Shown here: piece after piece, positions 7,959-17,169 of the stretch
Layout: each line of letters begins with the position of its first letter
How positions within the stretch are numbered: the first letter of the stretch is position 1
Source: Haloarcula argentinensis DSM 12282
GTDB lineage: Archaea; Halobacteriota; Halobacteria; Halobacteriales; Haloarculaceae
Assembly: GCA_000336895.1 (NCBI GenBank)
Contig: AOLX01000027.1
Coordinates: 257,574 to 312,818, forward strand
Direction of reading: 5' to 3'
Length of the DNA stretch: 55,245 nt
Made by a program: the position numbers and the translations under genes
The notes under the pieces: model-generated
Seen by the model: only the letters and a program-made list of their open reading frames with translations
What the model was told of the DNA's origin: nothing
The model's database searches: none

Positions 7959-9437
7959 TTAGAGCCGGTAGGTCGGCCCGTCGTCGGTGTCTTGGACCTC
8001 GACGCCGAGCGCTTCGAGTTCGTCCCGGAGTTCGTCGGCGCGTTCGTAGTGACCGGCTTCTCGTTCTTGCTCGCGGATATTTAGAACCAGGTCAACGACG
8101 TCACCGGCCAGCGACACGTCGCCGCTGTCGTCGTCGCCGAACGCCAGCCCGAGGATGCCGCCGCCGAGTTCCTCAAACACTTCGACTGCGCTGCGAAGCC
8201 CCTGATAGTCCCGTTGCTCGTGGGCGTCCAGGTGAGAGTTCACTGCGGCCGTCAGGTCGAGCAGCGCGGTCATCGCTTCCCGCGTGTTGAAGTCGTCGTT
8301 CATCGCCTCCTCGAACGCCGAGCGGGCGTCGTCGACGCCCTCGCGCAGGGACTCGTCGGACATCTTCGCGTAGGCGTCAACGTCGTCGCAGGCCTCGACC
8401 GCACGCTCGTAACCGCGAGAGAGGCGATCCCAGCGCTCCTCGGCCTCCGCGATGGTCTCGTCGCTGTAGGTGGCCCGCGAGGTGTAGGCCGTCGACAGCA
8501 GGAAGGTCCGGAGCATGTCCGGACCGAACTCCTCGACGGCATCGGCGACGGTAAAGTAGTTGCCGACAGAGGAGGACATCTTCTCCTCCTCGGTCTCCAG
8601 CAGTCGGACGTGGAGCCAGTACTTCGCGAACTGCTGGCCGGTCGCGGCCTCGCTCTGGGCTACCTCGTTCTCGTGGTGGGGGAACACGAGGTCCTGCCCG
8701 CCGACGTGGACGTCGATGGACTCGTCGAGGTGAGTCATCGACATCGCCGAGCACTCGATGTGCCAGCCGGGTCGGCCCTCGCCCCACGGGGAATCCCAGG
8801 TCTGGGCCGTCTTGCAGGCCTCTTCGGCCGGTGCGGCCTCAGGATGCTGATGTTCGGCAATGTCCTCGGGGTCGACGCCGCCGGCCTTCCAGAGTGCGAA
8901 GTCCGCCGGGTGTCGCTTCTCCCCTTCGGTGTCCGCGCCCTGTGATTCGATGTCGTCGACGGACTGGTTCGAGAGCTTCCCGTAGTCCTCGAAACTGGTC
9001 ACGTCGAAGTAGACGGAGCCGTTTCGCTCGTAGGCGTGACCCTGCTCGACGAGTCGCTCGACGAGATCGATGATCTCCGGGACGTGCTCTGAGACGCGGG
9101 GGTACACCTCCGCGCGGCCGAGGTTGAGTGACCGCATGTCGTCGATGACCTGCTGGACGTAGTGGCGGGCCACATCTGCTTCGCTCTCGCCGTCCTCGCC
9201 GACGCGGGCGACGATCTTCTCGTTGACATCGGTGAAGTTCTCGACGTGGTGGACGTCATAGCCCAAGTAGTCGAGCCAGCGCGCCATCACGTCGACGTGG
9301 ACCCAGCCGCGCGCGTGACCGAGGTGGGGCGGATCGGAGGTCGTCAGCCCACAGTAGTACAGCAACACGGAGTCGGGGTCGCTCGGCTCGAAGGGCTCTT
9401 TCTTACCGGTCAACGTGTTCGTCACGCGAAGCGTCAT
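7959..9437 (-). CDS. cysS: Cysteinyl-tRNA synthetase
   Basis: The 492-residue class I synthetase charges tRNA-Cys with cysteine. It shows the HIGH-type motif as PHLGH near residue 40, zinc ligands including Cys29 (YYCGL), the cysteine after IE in IECSAMS and HHENE, and the KMSKS-type loop EKMSSS. The C-terminal DALR-type region follows. Length and motif order are normal. The start at 9437 matches MTLRV and lies about 27 bases after a TATA-like gcttaaagc at 9459-9467; a longer frame to 9533 would cover the promoter. It appears monocistronic. Confidence 0.97.
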   Translation of the reverse strand: MTLRVTNTLTGKKEPFEPSDPDSVLLYYCGLTTSDPPHLGHARGWVHVDVMARWLDYLGYDVHHVENFTDVNEKIVARVGEDGESEADVARHYVQQVIDDMRSLNLGRAEVYPRVSEHVPEIIDLVERLVEQGHAYERNGSVYFDVTSFEDYGKLSNQSVDDIESQGADTEGEKRHPADFALWKAGGVDPEDIAEHQHPEAAPAEEACKTAQTWDSPWGEGRPGWHIECSAMSMTHLDESIDVHVGGQDLVFPHHENEVAQSEAATGQQFAKYWLHVRLLETEEEKMSSSVGNYFTVADAVEEFGPDMLRTFLLSTAYTSRATYSDETIAEAEERWDRLSRGYERAVEACDDVDAYAKMSDESLREGVDDARSAFEEAMNDDFNTREAMTALLDLTAAVNSHLDAHEQRDYQGLRSAVEVFEELGGGILGLAFGDDDSGDVSLAGDVVDLVLNIREQEREAGHYERADELRDELEALGVEVQDTDDGPTYRL

Positions 9438-9483
9438 TATCGGGAGAACTGTGTCCGCCCGCTTTAAGCCGTCGGAAGGCGAC

Positions 9484-9969
9484 TCATCCCTGTACTGTCG
9501 CTTCGACCACCCGGAGCGCGTCCGGTCCCCCACGGCGGCTCACCACGACGACGAGCGCCTCGCCGGTGACGGCGGCAGCGTCGACGGAAACATCTGTTGC
9601 GCGCAACCGCCCCAGCACCTCACCGAGTGCTGCTGGAGCAAGGTCACCCGTGGCGATGATGCCCGTCAGTGAGCCAGCGCCCTCGGCGAAGGCAGCGTCT
9701 CCGACCTGGAGGACGAGAGCCGACTCAGCACTGGGCGACTCAACCCGACCAAGCCCGCTCTGCATCGAGACTCTGGCATCGCTGTCGTGTGGCGAGTCGG
9801 CAGGCAACTCCTCGGCGAACCGACGGAGCGCAGTCGCGATAGCTTCCTCTTCGCCGTCGATGTCGAGCGTGCGTGCGGCGGCCGTGTAGTTGACAACGCC
9901 GGCCCGAAGTGCGTCGTAGAGGAACGGGCGCTCGCGGACGGCGTCTCTGGTCGCGGCTGCGAGTGACAT
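9484..9969 (-). CDS. Haloarchaeal conserved protein (DUF7523-like)
   Basis: The 161-residue protein has an N-terminal helical part (residues 1-60) that looks like a small winged-helix or helix-turn-helix unit (VVNYTAAARTLDI). Its C-terminal half alternates beta strands and helices in an ACT-like pattern, with GIIATGDLAP near residue 110. I recognise it as a widespread haloarchaeal family without a known role, probably DUF7523. It lies upstream of cysS on the same strand with a TATA-like gcttttgcc near 9996. An amino-acid-sensing function would be guesswork. Confidence 0.75.
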   Translation of the reverse strand: MSLAAATRDAVRERPFLYDALRAGVVNYTAAARTLDIDGEEEAIATALRRFAEELPADSPHDSDARVSMQSGLGRVESPSAESALVLQVGDAAFAEGAGSLTGIIATGDLAPAALGEVLGRLRATDVSVDAAAVTGEALVVVVSRRGGPDALRVVEATVQG

Positions 9970-10180
9970 TGGCGGCAGGCACGAACGGCGCGGGCAAAAG
10001 CGGTTCTATCAGGCGCGAGGGAACGCGGTGCCACTGGATAGCTAGTGAGGGGGAGAGCGACCTATCGTGATCGCGATACGGCGTGGTTGACCCGCAGAAT
10101 TGTGGCCCACTCCCAGCAAGTGAGAACAGTCATAGGGGATTGTGCCTCTGGACGCCCACTCTCTATATGAGGGAAGGACA

Positions 10181-10339
10181 ATGGCTATTGCACAACGCGA
10201 ACGGCAAGTGTTCGGACAGCCCCTGGAACCGGCGGACCGAGTCATCGGTGGCATTGTTGTCGCTGCTGGCGCGCTGGGACACGCCGCACTGCTGGCAGCC
10301 GCCGGACTGTTGTTCTACGTCCTCCTGTTCGGGCTGTGA
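10181..10339 (+). CDS. Small single-span membrane protein
   Basis: The 52-residue protein has a polar N-terminus (MAIAQRER) and a long alanine-rich hydrophobic C-terminal half that would cross the membrane once, or fold as a tight hairpin. I do not recognise a family. It lies 114 bases before cbiX on the same strand. The start is uncertain: the nearest TATA-like sequence (tctatatgag, 10160-10169) is only about 17 bases before the ATG. Confidence 0.6.
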   Translation: MAIAQRERQVFGQPLEPADRVIGGIVVAAGALGHAALLAAAGLLFYVLLFGL

Positions 10340-10453
10340 CTAGGTGGAATCGGTCGGCAACGACATACTTTCGGCACGCAACACTACACAGCTCGCCGGT
10401 TATTCGAGCAGGTCAACGAAGGCCCTAAGGACGGCTCGCACCAACCAGTGGAT

Positions 10454-11335
10454 ATGGACGAAGCACTCGTTATCGCGGCCCACGGCTCCCATCTGAACGC
10501 CGAGTCGAGTACGCCTACCTACGACCATGCCGACACGATTCGGGCGACCGGCGCGTTCGCCGAGGTCCGTGAGTCGTTCTGGAAGGAGGAGCCGTCGTTC
10601 CGGGAAGCGCTGCGGACCGTCGACGCCGACGAGGTGTATCTGGTTCCGCTGTTCATCTCTGAGGGCTACTTCACCGAGCAGGTCATCCCCCGCGAGTTTC
10701 GGCTGGAGGACTGGGACCCCGAACTGTGGGACTCCGACGGGACGAGCGCGACCAACGCGACGCTGACCGCCGAGGATACGGACCAGACGGTCCACTACTG
10801 CGGCCCAGTTGGTACGCACGACTCGATGAGCGATGTCATCGTCCAGCGGGCCGAGTCCGTCACTGGCGATTCCAACGTCGGTGAGGGGTTCGGTCTCGCG
10901 GTCGTCGGCCACGGCACGGAGCGCAACGAGAACTCCGCGAAGGCCATCCAGTACCACGCCGACCGCATCCGCGAGCGGGACCGCTTCGACGAGGTGCAGT
11001 CGCTGTTCATGGACGAAGACCCGGAGGTCGACGATGTCGCGGACTACTTCGAGAGCGACGACATCGTCGTCGTCCCGCTGTTCATCGCAGACGGCTTCCA
11101 CACGCAGGAAGACATTCCCGAGGACATGGGGCTGACCGACGACTACCGGACGGGCTACGACGTGCCGACCACGGTCGAGGGTCACGACATCTGGTACGCC
11201 GGCGCGGTCGGGACGGAGCCGCTGATGGCTGATGTGGTCCTCGAACGGGCCGCCGACGCGGGTGCCGATGTGAGCAGCGCCATCGAGCAGGTACGCGAGG
11301 AGACTGGCGGGGGCACCACTGCCGCTGGGGACTAG
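10454..11335 (+). CDS. cbiX: Two-domain CbiX-type cobalto-/ferrochelatase
   Basis: The 293-residue protein holds two CbiX modules in tandem. The first begins at the N-terminus with AAHGSH; the second starts near residue 155 with VGHGTE. The histidines in these motifs are the metal-inserting residues of class II chelatases. CbiX inserts Co2+ or Fe2+ into sirohydrochlorin on the way to cobalamin or siroheme. A TATA-like ccctaagg lies about 30 bases before ATG 10454; an in-frame GTG at 10448 is the alternative. A DR2241-family gene, a known companion, lies 2.3 kb downstream. The gene overlaps the convergent PQQ-repeat gene by four bases. Confidence 0.9.
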   Translation: MDEALVIAAHGSHLNAESSTPTYDHADTIRATGAFAEVRESFWKEEPSFREALRTVDADEVYLVPLFISEGYFTEQVIPREFRLEDWDPELWDSDGTSATNATLTAEDTDQTVHYCGPVGTHDSMSDVIVQRAESVTGDSNVGEGFGLAVVGHGTERNENSAKAIQYHADRIRERDRFDEVQSLFMDEDPEVDDVADYFESDDIVVVPLFIADGFHTQEDIPEDMGLTDDYRTGYDVPTTVEGHDIWYAGAVGTEPLMADVVLERAADAGADVSSAIEQVREETGGGTTAAGD

Positions 11336-12447
11336 CGGTAGCGAGCGACGATTGCTTCGGTTCCCGAGTGGACTATAGTGTCCTCGGTAACTGCGTAGAG
11401 AAAACTGAAGTCGAGACGGGGCTCATGCCAGCGGAGGGTGCCGTCGGTCCCAAACTGAAATAGTCCGTGGTGCTTCGTGTTGAGAAACACTGACCCGCCG
11501 TCCGGGGCCGGGACCGCGGCCGTTGCCCCGAGATCTATCTCGAATTCGCTTCGCCCTCGTTCCATGGCCGCCAACCGCTCATCATTGAACCGCCACAGTT
11601 CTTCGCCGTCGGCAGTGGCAATCGCTATCAGGGCGTTGCGATCGGGAATGTAGACGATTTCGCCGTCACGGCTGAACCGCAACGGTCCATCTGGGATAGT
11701 GGTGCCTCTGTTCACCCAGCGGGGTTCCCCCGAGTCGCGGTTGAACGCCCGGAGGTATTCCGAGCGGACATAAACCGTGTCGCCGCGCACGTGCGGCCGG
11801 CCGTTAGGGCTCCGCTGTAGGGGCTGGTCCCACAGAACCGAACCGTCTAGGGCGTACACGTCGAGTCGGTACTCTTCGCTGGTCCCCCAGTCGACAGCGA
11901 GGCTGCCGTGTCCCGCACAGACTGTCGGCAGGTCGCTCTTGGATGGGTCGGTGGGGACAGGAAGCGACTTCGACCACCGCTCGGCGCCGCTCTCGCCGTC
12001 GAAGGCGATGAGGTCGCCGCCGTCGGTCCCGACGTACACACGGCCGTCAGCGGCGGCGACACTGGCTACTGGGTGGTCGACGGGTTCCGTCCAGACTCGT
12101 CCGTCGCCGGCCACCGCGACGACGCGGTTGGCCTCCGTTCCCACGTATAGGTGGGCTCCGTCGCTGGCCCAGTCCGTGGCTACGCCCTTGAATTCGAAGC
12201 GACCCAATCTGGCCCCATCAGCGAGAGTGTATCGAGCAACAGCGCCTACCGGGTAGTCGTCAAGGAAGCGCGTCGCATCAAACGTCACTTCGAACAGCGT
12301 CCCGTCAACCAACGTGACCAGCCGGCCGCCGTCATCAGCCGTCTCCCACTTCTTGTCGCCCGGGCCGGGGCGATAGCCACACCCGGTGAGCGACCCGACG
12401 ATGCCGGTCAGGCCCGTAAGAACCGTTCGGCGGCTGTACTCCGTCAC
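11332..12447 (-). CDS. PQQ-like beta-propeller lipoprotein
   Basis: The 371-residue protein begins with a twin-arginine signal (SRRTVLTGL) followed by a lipobox-like LTGC near residue 23, so it is probably exported folded and lipid-anchored. The rest is built of repeated blades with Trp-containing turns (GAERWSK, SVLWDQ, EPRWVN, EELWRF, TLRWHE), typical of PQQ-like or BamB-type propellers. These usually act as scaffolds rather than enzymes. The GTG start overlaps the stop of the M48 protease by four bases, so the two are one operon and may share a role in envelope quality control. Confidence 0.85.
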   Translation of the reverse strand: MTEYSRRTVLTGLTGIVGSLTGCGYRPGPGDKKWETADDGGRLVTLVDGTLFEVTFDATRFLDDYPVGAVARYTLADGARLGRFEFKGVATDWASDGAHLYVGTEANRVVAVAGDGRVWTEPVDHPVASVAAADGRVYVGTDGGDLIAFDGESGAERWSKSLPVPTDPSKSDLPTVCAGHGSLAVDWGTSEEYRLDVYALDGSVLWDQPLQRSPNGRPHVRGDTVYVRSEYLRAFNRDSGEPRWVNRGTTIPDGPLRFSRDGEIVYIPDRNALIAIATADGEELWRFNDERLAAMERGRSEFEIDLGATAAVPAPDGGSVFLNTKHHGLFQFGTDGTLRWHEPRLDFSFLYAVTEDTIVHSGTEAIVARYR

Positions 12448-13472
12448 GTCGGTCCCTCCGTGGCCATCGCCTCCAGTCGTTCGATGCGAGCCTCGGTTGG
12501 CGGATGGGTCTCGGGGAACACGTCGTTGGCAACGAAATCAGGCGCGTCTTCGAACTGTGTCTCGTCGATGGGTGCGATATAGAGCGCATCGAGACCACCG
12601 TCTTGCGCTCTGAGGTCGTGGTCCGGGGCCACCGTCATCTCATCATCGATGGTCGCAAGCGCGCTGGCGAGCGCCGCAGGGTCGCCGGTGATAGCGACGG
12701 CTCCGCGGTCTGCGGCGTACTCGCGGTACCGCGAGAGCACGCGAAACAGCGTGAAACTGGCGAGCCAGAACACGGCTGAGACAGCGAGCGTCAGTACGGC
12801 ACTGACTGTCAGAATAAAGATGCCGAGTAAGAGGCCCCGGGCGCTATCGCTGTCGGTATGTCGGAAGCCAGTGAAGGCACCGGGAATAGCCTGGAGAAGG
12901 CCCAAGGTACTAGCTGCGAGGCTGTAGGTTAGCGTCGGGAGCACGTAGGAAAGGGACATCACAGTCGCGTCGCGGTTCTTGATGTGAGCGAGTTCGTGGG
13001 CAATGACAGCGTCGCGCTCGTCGGCATCGAGTGCGTCAAGCAGTCCGGTCGTAAGTACCAGCGTGGCGCTGTCGGGACTCCGGCCGACAGTGAACGCGTT
13101 CGGCACGTCGGTGTCCGCGACAGCGACTGCCGGTGCCGGAAGGTCCACTGATTGTGCCAGCCGTGTCACGTTTTCAACCAGCCCGGGTTCGTCGTCGGGG
13201 CCCACGGAGCGAGCGTCCAGCGCCCGCAGGGCGATGGTATCGCCAACGGCCAACTGCGTGGCGAATCCAAGCACGACGGCGCCAGCGACCAGCCACGGCT
13301 CGATGTAGAACTCGCCGGACAGCACCCAGTCGGTGGCCAGCTTCGCCAGCCATATTCCGGCCGTGTTCACGAGTGCAAGGCCCGCGTAGACGAACCCTAC
13401 CGGGAGGAGTGCCACGAGGACGACAGCAGTCGCCATTCGGACCTGTAACCCTCGGTCAGTCGGCCAGCCCAT
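12444..13472 (-). CDS. M48-family membrane metalloprotease (HtpX-like)
   Basis: The 342-residue protein has two membrane segments near the N-terminus, the zinc site HELAH at about residues 159-163 followed by KNRD, and two more membrane segments around 180-235. A downstream YAADR motif supplies the third, glutamate-region ligand context. HtpX-type proteases remove damaged membrane proteins. A GGGGTGA-like ribosome site lies about six bases before ATG 13472, and a TATA-like gatttatga lies near 13517, so this gene probably has a short leader. It is the first gene of an operon with the PQQ-repeat lipoprotein. Confidence 0.9.
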   Translation of the reverse strand: MGWPTDRGLQVRMATAVVLVALLPVGFVYAGLALVNTAGIWLAKLATDWVLSGEFYIEPWLVAGAVVLGFATQLAVGDTIALRALDARSVGPDDEPGLVENVTRLAQSVDLPAPAVAVADTDVPNAFTVGRSPDSATLVLTTGLLDALDADERDAVIAHELAHIKNRDATVMSLSYVLPTLTYSLAASTLGLLQAIPGAFTGFRHTDSDSARGLLLGIFILTVSAVLTLAVSAVFWLASFTLFRVLSRYREYAADRGAVAITGDPAALASALATIDDEMTVAPDHDLRAQDGGLDALYIAPIDETQFEDAPDFVANDVFPETHPPTEARIERLEAMATEGPT

Positions 13473-13623
13473 AGCGTTCACCCCCGTACCCGGGCCGCCC
13501 CCCACAGAACATCATAAATCAGCTACGATTCTTGTAAAATATAATACTGTCGAATCTGGAACTATCTTCACTCCGCTTGCCGGAACAGGCGACTTTTCCC
13601 GGTGCGACACCTACGGCGGCGGT

Positions 13624-14700
13624 ATGGACGACACCCATGTCGAGGCGTTCGCCGAGGCAGCGTCGGACGGTATCGCGTTCGACGGTATCGAGGCAGCGGT
13701 CGAGGGTGGACGCTACGTCGTCGAGACGGCAGCGGAGTCAGAGACTACGAGTATTGCGGACCTCGATGGCTTGGCCGCATCGTACCCCGAGTACATCTCG
13801 AACTGGTACTTCTGGCACGCAAAAGCGCCCCAAGCGGAGCCTCGCTGGGCGTATCTCCGGTGGCTCGAAAACGCCGAGTCGACGCCAATCCCGGACCGAT
13901 ACGATCAGTTACGAGAGGGCTTGACGACGACGTGGGGTGAGCTCTCGATTACCGTGACACTGGACGAGGACGACGAGCGGGTGTACGACCTCCGCCATGT
14001 CGACGACACGGGGACAGACGCCGATTCGCTGGACGCGTACGACGACCCGTTGGACGCCCGTACCCTCGCCAAACACGACGACCGTGACCGCTACCGCCCG
14101 CTGAAAACAGCCCCCACGCTCCAGTCTGGCTGGATGTTTCCCGAACTCGGGCCGACGGAACTAGTCCAGACGGTGGACTTCTTCTATCCGGCCACGATTT
14201 CGAACTGGCACCGCGACCGGGAGGGCGAACTCGACGTGACCCACTGGCGAGATACCGTCGACCGGCAAACCGGGATTTACGGCGTCGTCAAGACCTGGGA
14301 CCGCGGCGACGGCTACGAACACGTCAACTGGGTCGCCGAGGCCTGCTGTGACGACTCCCAGTGTCTCAAGCGCCGGGAGTGGCAGTACGACGAGGAGACG
14401 GACCTCGATGTCGACGGCGGATCGGGTGAGTTCCCCTGCCGCGAACCCTGCTCGCTCGTCATCGCTGGCGCACGCCAGTGGACGAAACTCGAAGGCGAGA
14501 CGAGCCAGACCTACGAGTTCGAGCTTACGCCCAGCGAGAAAGAACAGATCGAGGACATCATCGATGCCGTCGCCGACGGCGAGGCAGACGACATCCGCGA
14601 GGCAGACATCTACGAGGGAGCCAACCGATACCGCACCCGGTTCCTGCGAGCGAAGCTGTTCGACGACGAAGGGAACCCCGGCGGCGAGACGGAGCAGTAA
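13624..14700 (+). CDS. DR2241-family iron-sulfur protein
   Basis: The 358-residue protein matches the DR2241 family, which pairs a stabilising domain with a C-terminal 4Fe-4S binding domain. The cysteines are visible as ACCDDSQC near residues 240-247 and PCREPC near 276-281. The family often occurs next to CbiX and is thought to support the chelatase step of tetrapyrrole synthesis. Here cbiX is 2.3 kb upstream on the same strand, with a protease-lipoprotein operon of opposite direction between them. A TATA-like gacttttcc sits near 13594, giving a leaderless or near-leaderless start at 13624. Confidence 0.85.
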   Translation: MDDTHVEAFAEAASDGIAFDGIEAAVEGGRYVVETAAESETTSIADLDGLAASYPEYISNWYFWHAKAPQAEPRWAYLRWLENAESTPIPDRYDQLREGLTTTWGELSITVTLDEDDERVYDLRHVDDTGTDADSLDAYDDPLDARTLAKHDDRDRYRPLKTAPTLQSGWMFPELGPTELVQTVDFFYPATISNWHRDREGELDVTHWRDTVDRQTGIYGVVKTWDRGDGYEHVNWVAEACCDDSQCLKRREWQYDEETDLDVDGGSGEFPCREPCSLVIAGARQWTKLEGETSQTYEFELTPSEKEQIEDIIDAVADGEADDIREADIYEGANRYRTRFLRAKLFDDEGNPGGETEQ

Positions 14701-14708
14701 CCGGGGTT

Positions 14709-15272
14709 TCAGGACGAGCGAACGGCGACCGACAGGAGTCCCAGCACGATTGTGACTACGAGGACGGCGGCGACGGTCAACAGCATGCTCTCGGTGAGAA
14801 CCAGCGTGATGAGTCCCGCAATCAGGACGGTGAAACCGCCAGCCGCCAGTATCGGCCCCGCCGACAGGTCTTCGAGGCTGGGTTCCGATTCCGTCGTCGG
14901 TTTCGGCTGTGGCTTCGACAGCTCGTCGTCGACGATGACCGGTTCATTCTCGGTCCCGCCTTCCGGGATGTAGATGTCGATGTACCGGGTCTCGGCGCCG
15001 TACCCTGTCACGATCTTTAGCTTGCCACGGACCGGCCCGTCACCGTCGACAGTTATTTTGACCAATCGGTCGGTTTCGGCCCGTACGTGGTGGTTCGTGG
15101 CGTCGAGCGACGCGATGGAAGAGAGCGAGTCGTCGAGGTGGAGATGGACGTGCAGGGCCTCGCCGTGATTGACTAACTGCACGTCGAAACTCCCTGTGGC
15201 GTCGAACTCGTTTGGAACCTCCAGACTGTGGATGTCCGTCCGATTGAGGTGCACGGGCAGGGAGTCAGGCAC
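14709..15272 (-). CDS. Haloarchaeal membrane protein (DUF7524-like)
   Basis: The 187-residue protein has a beta-rich N-terminal domain (about 1-125) and two adjacent C-terminal membrane segments (about 138-185), ending in the basic VRSS. The soluble part looks like an immunoglobulin-like or carbohydrate-binding sandwich. I believe it belongs to haloarchaeal family DUF7524, of unknown role. Translation starts at GTG 15272. It converges with the DR2241 gene, leaving eight bases between the two. Confidence 0.72.
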   Translation of the reverse strand: MPDSLPVHLNRTDIHSLEVPNEFDATGSFDVQLVNHGEALHVHLHLDDSLSSIASLDATNHHVRAETDRLVKITVDGDGPVRGKLKIVTGYGAETRYIDIYIPEGGTENEPVIVDDELSKPQPKPTTESEPSLEDLSAGPILAAGGFTVLIAGLITLVLTESMLLTVAAVLVVTIVLGLLSVAVRSS

Positions 15273-15305
15273 GGATGTGACTCCGCGTGGCGAGGAAAAA
15301 AAGGT

Positions 15306-15500
15306 TCAGGCCGGTGCCTCGTCGCGCATGTCCGGCGGGAGCAGGTTCGGAATGCCGTCCTCGATGGGGAACGTCTCGCTGCACTCGGTACAGGTGAGCT
15401 GGCCCGACAGGATTTCGCCGTCGTCGCGCTCCGTCACTTCGAGGTCGAGGTCGTGCTTGTCCAGAGGGCAGCAAATAATTTCCATCAGGTCCTCTTTCAT
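15306..15500 (-). CDS. Trm112-family zinc protein
   Basis: This 64-residue protein has the Trm112/YcaR pattern: an N-terminal MEIICCPLDKHDL and a second cysteine pair CTEC near residue 37, followed by FPIEDGIPNLLP. In archaea and eukaryotes Trm112 is the small activating subunit of several methyltransferases that modify tRNA, rRNA and release factor. The start at 15500 (MKEDLME) matches the family; MEIICC at 15485 is possible. It lies 33 bases before the DUF7524-like gene on the same strand. Confidence 0.88.
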   Translation of the reverse strand: MKEDLMEIICCPLDKHDLDLEVTERDDGEILSGQLTCTECSETFPIEDGIPNLLPPDMRDEAPA

Positions 15501-15614
15501 ATATTCAGCCAAGACCGGCGGTCGCAAAAGTCTGCCGCTCTCCCAGTGGGTGTCGTCCCGTCGCTAGCTACTCGTGTACGACCCCTCGAACATCGACGTA
15601 GGGAGGAACGCCCG

Positions 15615-16991
15615 TTAGAACGGATGCTCGCGGACGATAGTTTCGCCGCGGCCGGGACCGACGCCGATGGCGTAGGCCGGGGTGTCGAGTTCGGACTCGA
15701 TGTATTCGACGTAGGCTTTTGCGTTCTCAGGCAGCGCATCGTACCCCTCGTCGGCTGCGTCCGCCCAGTCGATCTCGGGCCAGCCGTCGAAGGACTTGAG
15801 ATTGGCCTCACAGCGCTTCCACTGCTCGGTGGTCGCGGGCATCGACGCTAGCTCCTCGCCATCAAGCGTGTACGTGTGACCGACCTTCACTTCGTCGAGG
15901 CCGGCGAGGACGTCGAGGTGGTTGATGGCGATGCCGGTAAAGCCGGACACGCGCGTGGAGTGGCGCAACATCGGCAGGTCGAGCCAGCCGACACGTCGCG
16001 GACGGCCGGTAACAGTACCGTACTCGCCACCTTCTTCCCGGATGTAGTTGGCTAGCTCCTCGTTCTCACCCTCGCCTTGCTCGTCGTAGCCGGGCGTATC
16101 GCCGACGACGCCGCCGAGTTCGGTGGGTAGTGGGCCACTGCCGACGCGAGTGAGGTACGCCTTCACGATCCCGATAACTTCGCCGTCACCGACGACGCCG
16201 GGGCTGAGTCCGGTCCCGGTCGCCGCGCCGCCGGCCGTCGGGTTTGATGATGTGACGTAGGGGTAGTTCCCGTGGTCGATGTCGATGATGGTCCCCTGTG
16301 CACCCTCGAGCATGACGTTCTGGCCCTCGTCGATGGTCGCGCTGAGGAAGGCCCCGGCGTTGACGGTCATGTCCTCGGCCTCGAAACGGCGGCCGAACTC
16401 GCGGAACTCCTCGAAGATGGCGTCAACGTCGAAGGCATCCGGGTCGTCAAGCTCGTCGACGTCGAGGTCATACACGTCCTCGACGACGGCCCGCTTCTGC
16501 GGAACGACGTATTCGAGGCGCTCTCGGAGTACGTCCGGGTCAAGCAGGTCGCCGACGCGGACGCCGCGGCGACCAGCCTTGTCCTCGTAGGTCGGGCCGA
16601 TACCCCGGCCCGTCGTCCCGACTTCGTCATCCGTTTCGCTTTTTAGTTCCTCCTCGATACCGTCGAGCACGCGGTGGAACGGGAGAATGACGTGTGCTCG
16701 TTCGGCGATGCGAACGTCCGGGTCGAGGCCGCGTTCCTGAAGCGTGTCTATCTCGTCGAACAGCGTTCGCGGATTGACGACACACCCGTTGCCGAGTACG
16801 CCGACCTTGCCGCGGATGGCTCCGCTCGGAACCAGCGAGAGCTTGTACTCCTCGCCCTCGTGGACGACGGTGTGGCCGGCGTTGTCGCCGCCCTGATAGC
16901 GCGCGACGACGTCCACGTCGTCGCCGTACAGGTCGACGATGCCGCCCTTCCCTTCGTCGCCGAGCTGTGAGCCGACGATGGTTACGGTCAT
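15615..16991 (-). CDS. purA: Adenylosuccinate synthase
   Basis: The 458-residue enzyme joins IMP and aspartate with GTP to give adenylosuccinate, the first step from IMP to AMP. It has the GDEGKG phosphate-binding loop near residues 10-15, the conserved QGTIIDIDHGNYPYVTSS segment in the middle and TGRPRRVGWLD towards the end. Length is normal. A TATA-like tttatcac at 17013-17020 lies 26 bases before ATG 16991, so the mRNA is leaderless. It is divergent from a small winged-helix regulator gene. Confidence 0.97.
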   Translation of the reverse strand: MTVTIVGSQLGDEGKGGIVDLYGDDVDVVARYQGGDNAGHTVVHEGEEYKLSLVPSGAIRGKVGVLGNGCVVNPRTLFDEIDTLQERGLDPDVRIAERAHVILPFHRVLDGIEEELKSETDDEVGTTGRGIGPTYEDKAGRRGVRVGDLLDPDVLRERLEYVVPQKRAVVEDVYDLDVDELDDPDAFDVDAIFEEFREFGRRFEAEDMTVNAGAFLSATIDEGQNVMLEGAQGTIIDIDHGNYPYVTSSNPTAGGAATGTGLSPGVVGDGEVIGIVKAYLTRVGSGPLPTELGGVVGDTPGYDEQGEGENEELANYIREEGGEYGTVTGRPRRVGWLDLPMLRHSTRVSGFTGIAINHLDVLAGLDEVKVGHTYTLDGEELASMPATTEQWKRCEANLKSFDGWPEIDWADAADEGYDALPENAKAYVEYIESELDTPAYAIGVGPGRGETIVREHPF

Positions 16992-17012
16992 CGCACGCAC
17001 CTTCCAGCCACC

Positions 17013-17144
17013 GTGATAAACAGATTACGGTCCTGAACTCACGCTCGTGAGCAGTACCCATGTGAATCGTTACGACGGTTTTAAGATACCCCTGTTCAAA
17101 CGTATCAACGTTGTAGCGATTGGGCGAGGGAGAACCTTTAAATA
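17013..17144. promoter_or_regulatory. Divergent promoters of purA and a winged-helix regulator
   Basis: Two TATA-like elements point away from each other. tttatcac (read on the minus strand, 17013-17020) serves purA, and tttaaata (17137-17144) serves the regulator. Each lies about 26-29 bases from its start codon, so both mRNAs should be leaderless. Confidence 0.7.
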
Positions 17145-17169
17145 CCGCAAACACAAGTTAACAATTGCC

